A DNA stretch of 64,000 nucleotides from Owenia fusiformis (Eukaryota > Annelida > Polychaeta > Sabellida > Oweniidae): positions 36,060,436-36,124,435 of the forward strand of contig CAIIXF020000006.1 in NCBI GenBank assembly GCA_903813345.2. The letters are read 5' to 3'. The position numbers and the translations under genes are program-made. A model generated the notes under the pieces. The model searched no databases, had not been told where the DNA came from, and worked only from the letters and a program-made list of their open reading frames with translations. Positions 37,151 through 49,177 of the stretch are shown here, piece after piece; position 1 is the first letter of the stretch, and each line of letters starts with the position of its first letter.

Positions 37151-37340
37151 AAATAGGTTATTGATGGTCGTGATGGAATATGGATTTATTCCTTGAGAAA
37201 ATATGATATTGGCCTCAGAAAATATCATATTCACACTCGGGCTATCGCCCTCGGTCAATATGATATTTTCCTTGGCCAATATCATATTTTCCCTCGGAAT
37301 AAAATCCATATTCCATCCCTCCCATTAAATAACCTCTATT
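37151..37340. mobile_element. Short foldback, AATAGNGGTTATT ends
   Basis: Left arm GATGGAATATGGATTTATTCC (37,172) pairs with GGAATAAAATCCATATTCCATC (37,296), and the outer AATAGGTTATT pairs with AATAACCTCTATT. The interior contains four AATATGATATT or AATATCATATT words around TCGGGCTATCGCCCTCGG. A related single arm is visible at about 45,009-45,085. Confidence 0.8.
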
Positions 37341-40329
37341 TAGTGCCATGTAAGCGATGTTTCTTACAATTGTGACGAAGTCATAGTTCAATGCCATTGT
37401 GATCGGCCTCACTTATTCATGTTTCATGATTATTGTGTTCTTGATATGCTATTTTGAAATCATGTTTATATTTGTTTTGTAAAATAACAGTTGTTTAAAT
37501 GACCCTTGAACTCATTGTGATATTTCACAATACCAACAATTTAATTTCATCTGTTTTATTTTCAGATTAGAGGGCAGTACAGTATATAGACATGGAATAA
37601 CGTAACCAAATGTTCTTCAACCAATCAAATTAAAAAATTATTCCTGGTATCTATACTATTATTTGAATAGACGTTTCTGAGACTATTATTTACTTATCGT
37701 TTTTCAAAATCATTTTAGGTAGACAAAAATCGGTTAAAAAGAAATACAACTTCAATATAAAATAGAATCGACGCGGAATAATATACGATTCGATTCTACA
37801 TAGTACACAGGTCACCTGAGGTAGAATGATAAGCATTGATAAAATGCAGAGACTGAGAATATATACTTATATTGGCAATTTATATAGTATATCGTCTTCA
37901 GAATAAGTTTGAAAATATCACTTAAACACAATACAATGGGGCATAACCCAATACCAAACTAAAACGTTGCAAATATCATATTTGACTACTACTGTATATA
38001 CACTTGGATTTTGAAAAATACATTTTTCAGCCTTTACAGTGATCAGTCTTACGTTCGATTAATATCAAAAACACGAACCCGCAAACTGTTTCATAAACTG
38101 GAAATTTCTAAACAAAATTAAATAGATTTTTTTGATTTTTTGAAGAAAATGAGTCATATTTTGATCCGCTTTGATTTTTATTATAGGTATACAGTATACA
38201 CTCCCCTGATTAAATTCGGGTATCCTAACACCCCTATTGGATTATTTGTTACCTTTTCATCACTTAATAATTTACTCTAGTTATAGCTCTAGCAGTTAAT
38301 GCTATGTCACATAAATGATACATGACCCTAATACATAGTGATGGTAACATTTATTGCCTAAAATAGTAAAGATTGCAAGAGTCAGTTTGAAGATTATTTG
38401 TTGCTTTTGCATCAATTGTTACTCAAAAAATCGGTCAAATTTCTCAATAACTAATTAGAGGCTATAAAACTTTTTTTCATAAGTGACAAAAAATGTAAGT
38501 GAGAAAATGGAATGACCAAGTACTCATGAAAAATGATGAAAAGCTTAACTAACACATTGACTCCAAACACCATTTAAAATAATTGAAACATTTCTGAGAT
38601 ACATGCATGCACTTACCATTTTTATATCGGAGACAATATCCTCGATTTCCTGTTTCATTTCATCGACCATCATTTTGATAAATCAGTACAGTTTTTTTTA
38701 CTCTAAACGTCTAAAAGACTACATTGCCTTCCTTATGGATATATAATCGCTACATTAATTAAATGCAGGTGGAAAAGTACTAAAGCTAAAGTAAATAAAT
38801 AGATGGAAATATCTTTTATTGCTTTCAATGATGTGACTTTTTACAGAGTATTCTATTGCTTCTGCCAACTTCAGCTCACTAATTTATCATCTTCTACCAT
38901 TTTTATGATTTCAAGTTAGATATTCCGTTCACTTCCCTTGCTACCATATTTATCCACATCGTGATCAATTATTTGTTAATATATATTTGACTTATCCCAA
39001 TGCCTTGCCTGTGCTTTATATCACTTGCTTATTCGATGTTTTCCTTGAAACCTCGAACATCTCGTCCTAGTTTAATCTGGCTACAATAGACGTGTGAGAT
39101 ATTTTAAAAATGCTGGTACTTATACAAGAGACACGGTGTTATATCCTAGCTACAGAAGCCAATTTTAATTCCCCACATGGATAGTTAACTTACATTCATC
39201 GTGTTTACACTTGCAAAAGTGCAAGGAACTCACGTGCAGTAATGAAACAATCAAATGGAAGTCCAGTATATGAAAGTTGGTTAATCGAATGTAAAACATG
39301 CAAACGAGGTAATGGGAGGCAATTGCTATTTGAGGAACGATGCTTTTCCTTACATGAAATCTCAAACTGTAATTTACTGGAATTGATTTGATTCATGGGA
39401 TCGGTAAACTATAGCGTTCTCACTAAATACCTATAAAGAGCTTTCCTATTAAATACTTGTGTAGTTATAGACATTAGCTCATCCTATTGACTTCCCTTTG
39501 AGGTGCTCCTTCCTAGAATTTCCTCTCATAATCGTCAATGATTTTTGGCACGTCTTGCAAATCACCTTCAGCTTGAATTAATTATCTGTAATTTGATTGC
39601 TTTATCTTAGTGGGTGTGGTTCAATGCTTTCACCCTATCACTCTACTATACCTAGTCCAACAACATTAGACCTAGCCCGGGCCTCGTTTCTTATCTGACA
39701 TGTGTTATGGCCCGGCTAGGTCTAACCTCCATGACCATTTTGCCTTTGATGCGTTAATTTAATCGTTCAGCAGGTTTCGACAAGCGGAACTAATTGAACC
39801 CTGAAAACATGGCAATATTACACAAAGAATGTGATTCAAGCATGCATACATACCTTATAAACACATACACCCCGTCCCGTATCCCCCTTAGACCCTATTG
39901 ATGCATAATTACGAAAATATTGGAGACAGGTTTGGAATATGACGAAAATGTCGGTCAGTTTCGGTAACATCGAAATTGCAAATCGTTTCAGGAATTAACC
40001 GTCATCACGGCACTGCATTAACGAACAGTTGGTTTGCAATTAATAACTATTTTGCGTGTATATACGCGCTATATAAATTAATCAAAGATACCTGTTATCC
40101 TCAAAATTGATCTTTTTATCCCGAGTAATCGCGATAATAATTATCAATCTATTTGACAACAATTTCGTTTCGCTGGTAGTTTAATTTTACGATCCGGGAC
40201 ACTCAGACGAACAGACACAATGACGGACATGCGGAAATGTCACTTTAGAGATTGGTAAGTGTAGCCTCATTTTACTCGTATAAATGAACATTTAACACAA
40301 TAATATTGTGTTAAAGCGCTTGATGTTAT
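37341..40329. other. 3 kb without a supported gene
   Basis: A TTTTATTTTCAG acceptor-like site near 37,554-37,565 could serve the LIM 3' UTR; this is unproven. A hairpin at 39,666-39,725 is listed separately. A splice-donor-like ATTGGTAAGTG at 40,252 follows a short ATG frame at 40,220 but does not join the next frame in phase. Confidence 0.4.
39666..39725. repeat. Hairpin TTAGACCTAGCC(C)GGGC
   Basis: TTAGACCTAGCCCGGGC (39,666-39,682) faces GCCCGGCTAGGTCTAA (39,710-39,725), a 16-bp stem with a one-base bulge around a 27-nt loop. It is GC-rich relative to its surroundings. Confidence 0.7.
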
Positions 40330-40656
40330 GTGTTTTTATATTATTGTCAAGTATCAGTTGCACGTTATCGCGGAAAAATGGTTTCGATGGATTCAGAACT
40401 TGCATCAAAGGAAAGAATAGTAAGGAGGTTAAACTCAATAATGGCCCCAAGAAAATTCCTAATAATAAAGAACGCCGTTATTGAGTTTAACGACGTTGAA
40501 CTATACTATACCTTGCATTTGGTGTTCATGAGCAACCCATTTGGCTTATTAGTAATGATTATGTATTTGTTTTTATTTGTCTGTTCCTTATTAATGGTTT
40601 ATCGGATGATGTTAGATACTAATAAGGTACTTTCAAAAATATACTTAACAATATAA
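40330..40656 (+). CDS. Hypothetical 108-aa frame with hydrophobic C-terminal segments
   Basis: The frame has a basic N-terminal half (residues 10-50) and a strongly hydrophobic stretch of about 25 residues near residues 68-92 (Leu, Met, Val, Phe) that could span a membrane, followed by a short polar tail. I recognise no family. Inside it a 17-bp inverted repeat (40,429-40,445 with 40,474-40,490) suggests repeat origin for part of the frame. The nearby donor at 40,252 does not join it in phase. It may be an exon, a diverged repeat or chance. Confidence 0.2.
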   Translation: MFLYYCQVSVARYRGKMVSMDSELASKERIVRRLNSIMAPRKFLIIKNAVIEFNDVELYYTLHLVFMSNPFGLLVMIMYLFLFVCSLLMVYRMMLDTNKVLSKIYLTI

Positions 40657-42305
40657 TTAGACAAACAAAGTATCTTATGCATTTCTAGGTGTTAGGTATA
40701 GTAGTGTGCCTATACTCAAAATATATACACTGAGATTATTTTTTCTGTTAAAGCTTGAACATTTTTTCGAGTCTACCATGTTCAAGAATACAGAGATTTT
40801 TGTCTGCCAAATTCATAAATTCTAAATTCATCTGACTCTAAATACGTAGAGGGGGCAATTGGCGTAATTATCATATTCCTTAATTTCTACTCTATTATTT
40901 CAAAATATTAAGAAAATATTACAAGTAAATAATGCTGTTATGTCACCATCAGAAGTGGTGAAATACTGCTATCAGATCAGTGTCTGTTACAAATGGCAGG
41001 TGGTGACATCGTGACATCTTGTCTTTTTCTAGGTAGCCTTTAAAAATGTTCAACATACTATAGAAGAGATGTTTACTAATTAAAGTACATAGTCCAGCAA
41101 TACTTTAATACACAAGTTTAATGACATCAGTAGATCAGTATTCAACTAGCATGGCCTCTAATAAGATAAATGTCTATCAATATATGAACTCTGATCAATC
41201 CTTTTATCTAATTTACGACATACTTTAATCGTTCAATCTCGTGTCACATTGAAAAAACAAGATGAGGAATCTACAAGGTGTCACAATTTGAATGTACTCA
41301 GTAGAAGAGAGCGAACAAATATCGGAGAATAACTCCCATAATTCGTTTCCGCTGTAACCAATACTGCTAAAAATGTTTAAATGTCTATAACACGGCTATT
41401 GTGCCAAATGCCTAAAATCAAACTACACTAAAGATATTTTAATAATTTTTTGTTATGGTAACCGATATTACCCCAAATTTAGAAATATTTACTGATTTGA
41501 ATGCCTAAAATCACTAAAAATTGAGGATTTAGCAATACTAGTATATTATCGTTTCTTAGTGGTGACATAAAATGTCAATTTCAAATTCAACCTTATAAAA
41601 TACGTTTTCTCAAACCATTTGGCCATTCATATTCAAATATGTACTAAATCTGTCAAAAATGTGGTTTTCAAGTTATCGTCAGATTAGATGAATCTAAATA
41701 ATGATTGCATCGATCATCAAAGAGTGGATACAAGGATAACCTCTCTTAACAAAGGTAAATACTTTACATTACTTTGCTTTTCATGGCTGACATCTTTACA
41801 CGATAAATAGAGTTGAATATATTTAGACCATGTATACATTTTGTATTTTATAATACACAAGTACAGAGTGACCACAGAAATGAAAATCACTATTTTTATC
41901 TTTTGATTTTCAAAAATAACCATATACAGAAAATAAGCATCATCTATGTATTTTGTCACTTTCCGAGTCGGCGCCTGTAATACAAGTTTTTTAATTATTT
42001 TACAAAAAGTATGAAATCCTTCCAGTCAATTATACCTTTATAAGTTGAAATACTACTGACTACTTCCATCATTTCCCTGTGTATGTTTCAATCAATATTA
42101 ATGAACCTTTAGCTCATAGTACATCCAGGGCGGTGATTGTTTCACAGTGTAATACTCTTATAACACCATCTATGTTTCTTAAAGAATATAAATGAAGAGC
42201 AAAATATCCTACAAATTACCTGGACAATACAATGCAGTAAAAATCTATAATACCATATGATATGTTACATGCCTAGACATACCTTCGAAGTTGGATTTCC
42301 CACAC
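40657..42305. other. Non-coding stretch, nothing recognised
   Basis: AT-rich sequence with only short frames and no repeat structure that I can support. Confidence 0.45.
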
Positions 42306-42307
42306 TA

Positions 42308-43109
42308 ACCCTACTATCACACCAAACTAGTTTTCACTACGTTCATGAAAACGGGCTTCAACTGTGTACGAATGGACTGGACGTACTTAGAACCGTTTGG
42401 GGTCTATTTACAAACTCATCGAACGTACTCGAACGGGTATAGGTCCTCTAGAACTTAGAACATGCTCAAAATGTTCTCGTGGTCGATACGTTCTACAATT
42501 AGAACGAGTGACAACGTACTGACGACGAGCTGGACGTACTACGAACGGAACCGTCGTACTTCAATCCTACTAGGGACGTTTTAACAACAAGTTGAACTGT
42601 CTGAGGACGTATTGAGAACGAGGTAGAACTAATTGCAAACGAGTTTAAACTGATTAAGAACGTATTCAAGACTGCTTATGAACGAGTTAGCAAAAGTATA
42701 GCTATCACACCAAACAAGTTGCCACTGCGTTCTTCAAAACTGGTTTTAAACTGTGTGCGAACGGAATGAACGTAGCTGCAACTTTCTAAGGTCTATTTAC
42801 GAACTTCATGAACGTTCTCAGACGGGAAGGTGATTTTAGAATTTTGAATCGATTCAAAATTCGATGGCGACCATACCGTTCTGTAATCAGGCCATGGTGA
42901 CCTTCTAGACTAAGGGACGCGTTATACGACGTTGCACACCGATGTGGTGCGACCTGAACGAACTGCGAACGAGATGGACGTATTGAAGACTGTTTATGAA
43001 CGAAGTAGCTAATTATTTTAGACATATTTCCCGACCACAGCCAGATTGAGTCCGTTTTTCGTAGGACTGGCAAGAACGGGTAAGAACTAGTTTGGTGTGA
43101 TAGGGGGGT
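42308..43109. mobile_element. CpG-rich MITE copy 2, ACCCTACTATCACACC ends, TA target duplication
   Basis: The same 0.8-kb element as at 11,352-12,160, in the same orientation and about 95 percent identical by eye, flanked by TA (42,306-42,307 and 43,110-43,111). It lacks about 10 bp near 43,050 that copy 1 has, and shares the internal head duplication near 42,704. The 134-codon minus frame that crosses its right half has no recognised domain and is not in step with copy 1. Confidence 0.9.
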
Positions 43110-43111
43110 TA

Positions 43112-46100
43112 CGTTAACACAAACTAATAATGTATTACTGTCCAATGTACACATATTCAGGTTAATCATTGTTCGTGTGTTGCAAATCAAATATTGAGGT
43201 TTATATTTAAATCTCGAATCTTATTACTAATTTGATTCTTAAAAATAATTTTTAAATTCCTTACTGAGAAGATTCATATGTCCATAAAGCTGCAGCATGT
43301 AAAATCTGAACCAAATCTGGTATTTGAGATATCAATTTTTTAAATATTTTAAGAGAAAGTACCGGTGTAAAAGAAATTATGGTCCCCTGGGGATTATGGT
43401 CCCCTTTCCTTACGGCCCTTACTGGCCCTGACTGTGTAAAAATAATAAGGAAAATAATTGTAATAAGGTCACCATATAAATCAATAGAGACTAGGACCAA
43501 CATTTGATAGGACCACCTACCCTTTTACACCGGCCATAATAAATTTAGCAGCCATATTGAAAATTATTTTATAAACAAATGTTTTATCCCAATTAGACAT
43601 TAGCCTGTTAGATTTGGACCAGATCAAGTAACCAGCACTTAAGTTTCAAAAAAACATTATTCAATGAAAATGGTGGCCATTTTGAATTCAGTCGCCATCT
43701 TGAAAATATTTTTTGATCAGAAGATGGTCCTATGTCATATGAATTAACAGAGGCCAAGTTCCTGCTGTATTAAATATGGACAAAATCATATCTTTGTTTA
43801 GGTTATCAAATATATCATTTGTTGTGAAAAAGGCGGCTATTTTACTCGTTAGCCCTCTTGAAAACTATTTATTTGAGCAGACGCATCAGCACTGATCGTC
43901 AACCGATTTGAACTTATAAACCGGACAGACGAACGGACAGTACATATGGCAAATCTATATAGGGTTGCAATAGTTCTGGAGGGAATGTTGTTTATTATTG
44001 AAGTTCACTGTCTCAATAACTGAGAAACAGGTTTGATAGTCATAATGCATACATTATATACAGTACACACAGCATAGATTGAAATGGTAGAACATATGCG
44101 TATCAAATAGTAGTTATATTTTCAAAGTATTGAATAAAGCATGTTTTATGTCAATTACCCTCTAGATTGGTGCATTATTTTCATATGATGATCAACTTTT
44201 GCAATGATATGTTGTGCATCCTTCAATAGCGATTTCCTAATATTAAGTATTGGTATTATCCCAAGGGCGATGGATTATCCCAAGGGCGATGGATTATCCC
44301 AAGGCCAGGGCCTTTTTTAATTATCCTGGAAGGACTAATAAGGACGATCCATTTATCCTGGTGACCATAGTCGTAAGATAAAAAATCATATCTGTCCACT
44401 ACACAAGAGCGTTAAAATAATACTTGAATATACTAGTATTGTGAATTTGTCATTTGTTATTTTAAAATATTAAGAGAAAAGTTAATAAGTCCACAAATCG
44501 GGGGCAATCATGTTAATCAATCCACATATATATTGTTCAAATTTTAACTAAATTTCCATCTGTAGCCACTGTATCAATTGTGGTTAACCATTTCCAAAAC
44601 ATATACCTATATTATTTTCAATACCTTGTACAAATATGAAAAGTATAGTAGTAAAGATAATCAGTGAAATGATGCAAGATATTACATTGAAAATTACTAA
44701 CCTCTATAATCTACCTGCGACGGCTGATTTATCTCTTAGTATTTTTTGCTTTTCCTGAGGTAAATATAGCAAACGTTTGACGTTTAGGTTTAATGTGATT
44801 GTTTAAAAGGTCCAGCTGTTCTTTTTGCACCTATGCACATTCCATCGTCCCGGCTACCATAATTAATTGGTATTCTCGTTGTATACTGCAGAATTTCAGT
44901 AGAGTCTGAAATGAAAAAATATCACTTCGATGTATATGTGCACGATTTCAGTATCATTTATATTTAAGCTAATTAGATTAAGATACTATATCATAACATC
45001 AAGACGGTCCCTCGGGTAGATATGCATATCTCCCTCTGGATAAACCCCATATCCAAAACCTCCCAGTACATAACCCTTATATATCATAACATTAAGACCT
45101 AAAAGCACGCAACTGTAACGGCCAATTTTTTTTTGAATAAGCAGATTTTCACATTTCAACGTTTACGTAATATGCGGGGTTTACGTCTATATGGGGGTAC
45201 GAAATTTGGAACCGAGAAAACGTGTTCATATTGAGAGGTGTTCGAATCATACAGGTGTTCGAATACACAGGTGTCACTGTTTATACCAGTGCAGATCAAT
45301 AAGCCTTTATCGTAATAGCTATAATAGTACATATACTACATAATTTAGATAAATATCTACAATACGCCTGCCTATACATGATCAAAATGTGTCTATATCT
45401 GGTTAGTTATTGCGAATTAAAACTAAAGCAACATCAGTAAACCTGACACAAAAACCAGTTGCTTATAACTGTAATTGTAATAACATTATGTCATCATTTC
45501 ATTTTTTCAATTTTACCACCAATATGTAAAGTATTAAATATTTACCTATTATATGTATATCTTATCTTTCCTATTCCTTAACGATTCTGTTTGCATGATT
45601 TCCTTATTGGAGAACCTGCGAAAACCCTTCATTATGTCTCTCACTTAATTTTGATCTGTCTGACCTTGCTTCACGGGAAACACATAAGTCTAAATCATAG
45701 AAGTCATTTGAATAAAATTGATCCATTGACATCCCTTTCCTGTGTATTATTGCACGGCAGAAATATCAAATAAACCTTTATACTAAAAAAATACTAAAAG
45801 ATAAACAGAATCATATTCATTATATGTAAAAATGGATCACAATGTTTGAAATTACCTCAATAAAGTCAGGTGAGACAGCTTTTATCAGCAGATTCCATCA
45901 ATTGTGATATCGTGATGCTTTTTATAAAAACAATTAATAGTCATGTATTTGTAATACTCAAATGTTTATGCTTTAGTACTCTTGACAGAAATCAGGCATA
46001 CACGTATCACGTATATTCAATATCGTTGTGCCAATTAAATAAGGAAATAGATATGATTTATATTTTACAAAACATATTTCAACACAAACAACGCTAAAAT

Positions 46101-46260
46101 CTAGTCTATCGAAATAAATTAGAAACGAGCATTCGTATAATTAACAATATTTTACATAAATATTGAATTTACGTATTTTTCATTTGTTAATGTCAACAAA
46201 CGCGAGATAAAAATATAAGAATAGTGTGTGACTTCTATGATACGAAATAATACTACATAT
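43112..46260. other. 3 kb without a supported gene
   Basis: Contains GGTGGCCATTTTGAATTCA-like repeat sequence near 43,670, a three-copy ~20-bp tandem repeat at 44,258, and a foldback arm near 45,009. Short frames are not credible as genes. Confidence 0.4.
44258..44312 (+). repeat. Three tandem copies of GATTATCCCAAGGGCGATG
   Basis: Two near-identical 20-bp units, ATTATCCCAAGGGCGATGG, are followed by a diverged third, ATTATCCCAAGGCCAGGG. Confidence 0.8.
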
Positions 46261-46529
46261 TATCCGTACACTTAGTGTACTAAATGCATAATAACATTAA
46301 AAAATAAATTTGATATTTATTGGCAAAATGAATAACTGGAGGATATCGTGACGATATACTCCGGGCGGAGGATATCGTGACGATATACTCCGGAAAACCC
46401 ATTATGCGGAGGATATTGTGACGATATACTCCGCTTGTTGATTTCCCGCCAAATTGACTTTCTATTTGGCATGAAATTCATTTTGCAGTGATATTATACA
46501 TTTAGTACACTCCTTGTAAGTGTAGGATA
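46261..46529. mobile_element. Small TIR element with three 26-bp palindromic core modules
   Basis: The ends TATCCGTACACTTA and TAAGTGTAGGATA are inverted, with AGTGTACTAAATGCATAATA and its counterpart inside. The core carries three copies of GGAGGATAT(C/T)GTGACGAT followed by ATACTCC. Each copy is close to its own reverse complement. Confidence 0.75.
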
Positions 46530-46535
46530 ATAAGA

Positions 46536-46678
46536 ACATCCTATGATTTTTTTTCAGAATATCATTTTAATCTACTCGGTGATGTTGATATATGCACTCG
46601 TTCGCTTTGCTCTCTCGTGCAGATATCAATATCACCTCGTAGATAAAAATGATATTCCTCAAAATCATAGGATATCCT
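46536..46678. mobile_element. Foldback hairpin, ATCCTATGATTTT arms
   Basis: The left arm ATCCTATGATTTTTTTTCAG, through AATATCATTTTAATCTAC and TGCACTCG, pairs with a right arm ending AAAATCATAGGATATCC around a very short loop near 46,608. It abuts the previous element. Confidence 0.8.
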
Positions 46679-46936
46679 ATAACTATTATACAATTTCATC
46701 AAATATATAATTGTAACATTGGTCATTACTGGTTATGTTTTTTTATGTAAATTTAATACAAAACATGTAAGCTTATATCTGTCTAATGAAAAACGTTTTA
46801 AGTGTATTATTTCATTTTTGGATGCTAAAATTAATTTATACACCGGTATGTAATCAAATATAGTAACTTACATGTACGTATCTGAAAATCTTCCTATTTT
46901 AACAGGAAGACTAAGTTTGAACATTGCAAGATGGTT

Positions 46937-47380
46937 ATTCTGTGTAGACTACTATTATACGAGTATAATACAGATATTCCAATTGACATCCTATTAGATA
47001 TGACTTAATGCTGACATTTTACTGTAAAAGCTCTGATACATTTACATTGAAACATTGTGATGGTACAGAACTTTGAACATTACAAGATGTGTATGACTAT
47101 TCTGTGTAGACTACTATTATACGAGTATAATACAGATATTCCAATTGACATCCTATTAGATATGACTTAATGCTGACATTTTACTGTAAAAGCTCTGATA
47201 CATTTACATTGAAACATTGTGATGGTACAGAACTTTGAACATTACAAGATGTGTATGACTATTCTGTGTAGACTACTATTATACGAGTATAATACAGATA
47301 TTCCAATTGACATCCTATTAGATATGACTTAATGCTGACATTTTACTGTAAAAGCTCTGATACATTTACGATCATGAAAC
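46937..47380 (+). repeat. Three tandem copies of a 162-bp unit
   Basis: ATTCTGTGTAGACTACTATT starts at 46,937, 47,099 and 47,261. The first two units are identical by eye for more than 100 bp. The third diverges after TACATTTAC near 47,366. Each unit contains ATTATACGAGTATAAT, a near-palindrome. Confidence 0.92.
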
Positions 47381-47704
47381 ATTATGATATTAAAATGTCA
47401 CTTCGCCACTTTGTTGCCCGATTTTATTGAATGGGGCTCTAATAGGAACAAAATTAGCTTCGCAATAAAAAGCATGAGAGTTGCAATACATAAGATATAA
47501 GAGCTTCAACACATATGGTATAAGAGTTTCAATGCATAAGGTGTAAGATCGCTTTAATACATAACTAATACCCATGACATTGGTTACCATTACTTTGTCA
47601 ATACTAAGTTGATTATCAGGAATTGTTGAAGACATAAGGTCAGATATCAGTTGATGAAAACACAGAATGAAATACTTTGCTAAGGGCTGATGTGGAATAG
47701 TCAG

Positions 47705-47745
47705 TCCATTCCAGCGGGGATTGAACCCACGATCCCACGCGTATA
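47705..47745 (-). repeat. tRNA-like T-arm fragment
   Basis: On the minus strand ATCGTGGGTTCAATCCCCGC folds as a T-arm with a B-box, but no A-box or anticodon arm precedes it. It is probably a SINE relic. Confidence 0.4.
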
Positions 47746-47863
47746 TTGTTAAAGTTTCATGAAGAGAAATGCAAGAAAGTTATTGAACTTATATACTATA
47801 GGTTAGCTGTCGTAGTCAGCTATTGGCGGCTGTTAGCTCTATCTGTAAAATGTATTGTTATAT

Positions 47864-49177
47864 CACGGGGTACCATCGAATAATTTTGGCAACGTACCGG
47901 AGAACGACATTTTACTAAGAAATGGCAATAATTTAGCACAATATATTTTTTAACGAGACTTCTACTTCGATTTTGACAAAAGTAAGTATTCCATGCAATG
48001 GCTATTTCATTCATGAGTTTGTAGGAATTCTGTTGGAACCCAGTTCTGATCAAGTACGAAGTTATTGAAATCGGCGCAGACGGACTTTACTCCGAAAGAT
48101 GTTTTTTTGATTATAACTTTTTACAACATTTAAGTATAGACTTTTGAAAAAAGTACAGAATAGTCCTTATACTATTGAATAATTCTGTTATTTCTGATTC
48201 ACACGACTCTGATTTGTTTAATTAAAAAAAAGTTTTAAAAATATTACTTAGGAACGTAACCGGAGCTGGGAACGTAACCGGAGCAGATCAGTTGAATTAT
48301 ATAATTTAAAAAAATAAAATATATGATTTAAAGCATATATATTATTTACAAACACATATGAATGTTAAAATGAGCATTCATTACCCTTCACTTACAGGAA
48401 AATCAATGCATGGCAATTAGTATAAATTAGAAATTAATTAGAAATTAGTATAACAGAGTGGGATCTAATAGTTCGCTGAACAAATACAATGGGTGAAATC
48501 AAATGAAGTTATTTGCTTACTACATTTAATCACTTCATTCTCCATACAATGATTGTTCTGTGTTTGATAGCCTTTCTAAGGTAAGTGCACTTATGCATGG
48601 TAAATACCAAATTTAATTTTTCACAATGGATAATTTTTTTTCTTTAAATAAAATGTAATAAATACGCATTCGAACAATCCCGTATGTTTTTAAATTAGTA
48701 TACGTGCTTTAAATCATATCTTTTAATTTTTTGGATTAAATAATTCAACTGATCTGCTCCGGTTACGTTCCCAGCTCCGGTTACGTTCCTAAGTAATATT
48801 TTCAAAACTTTTTTTTAATTAAACAAATCAGAGTCGTGTGAATCAGAAATAACAGAATTATTCAAAAGTATAAGGACTATTCTGTACCTTTTTCAAAAGT
48901 CTATACTTAAATGTTGTGAAAAGTTATAATCGAAAAACCATCTTTCGGAGTAAAGTCCGTCTGCGCCGATTTCAATAACTTCGTACTTGATCAGAACTGG
49001 GTTCCAACAGAATTCCTACAAACTCATGGAGGAAATAGTTATTGCATGGAATACTTACTTTTGTCAAAATCGAAATAGAACTCTAGTTAAAAAAATATAT
49101 TGTGCTAAATTATTGCCATTTCTTAGTAAAATGTCGTTCTCCGGTACGTTGCCAAAATTATTCGATGGTACCCCGTG
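47864..49177. mobile_element. Large foldback, CACGGGGTACCATCG ends, ~480-bp arms
   Basis: The left end CACGGGGTACCATCGAATAA and right end TTATTCGATGGTACCCCGTG are exact complements. The arms continue for about 480 bp, through GAGCTGGGAACGTAACCGGA and its complement, to a ~340-bp unique centre (about 48,350-48,690). TATAT flanks both sides. Each arm holds a related outward-reading frame of about 65-77 codons starting MIRTGFQQNSYKLM. The left copy has lost frame relative to the right. No known domain is seen. Confidence 0.9.

Noticed and set aside
40214-40330. Short exon with donor ATTGGTAAGTG joined to the 40.33-kb frame
   Set aside because: Joining at the visible acceptors does not keep the phase of the downstream frame.
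42786-43190. 134-codon minus frame
   Set aside because: It crosses the MITE border into unrelated flanking sequence, with no domain.
46330-46440. Regularly spaced palindromes as a CRISPR-like array
   Set aside because: Three units only, no unique spacers of constant length, and plainly eukaryotic context inside a TIR element.
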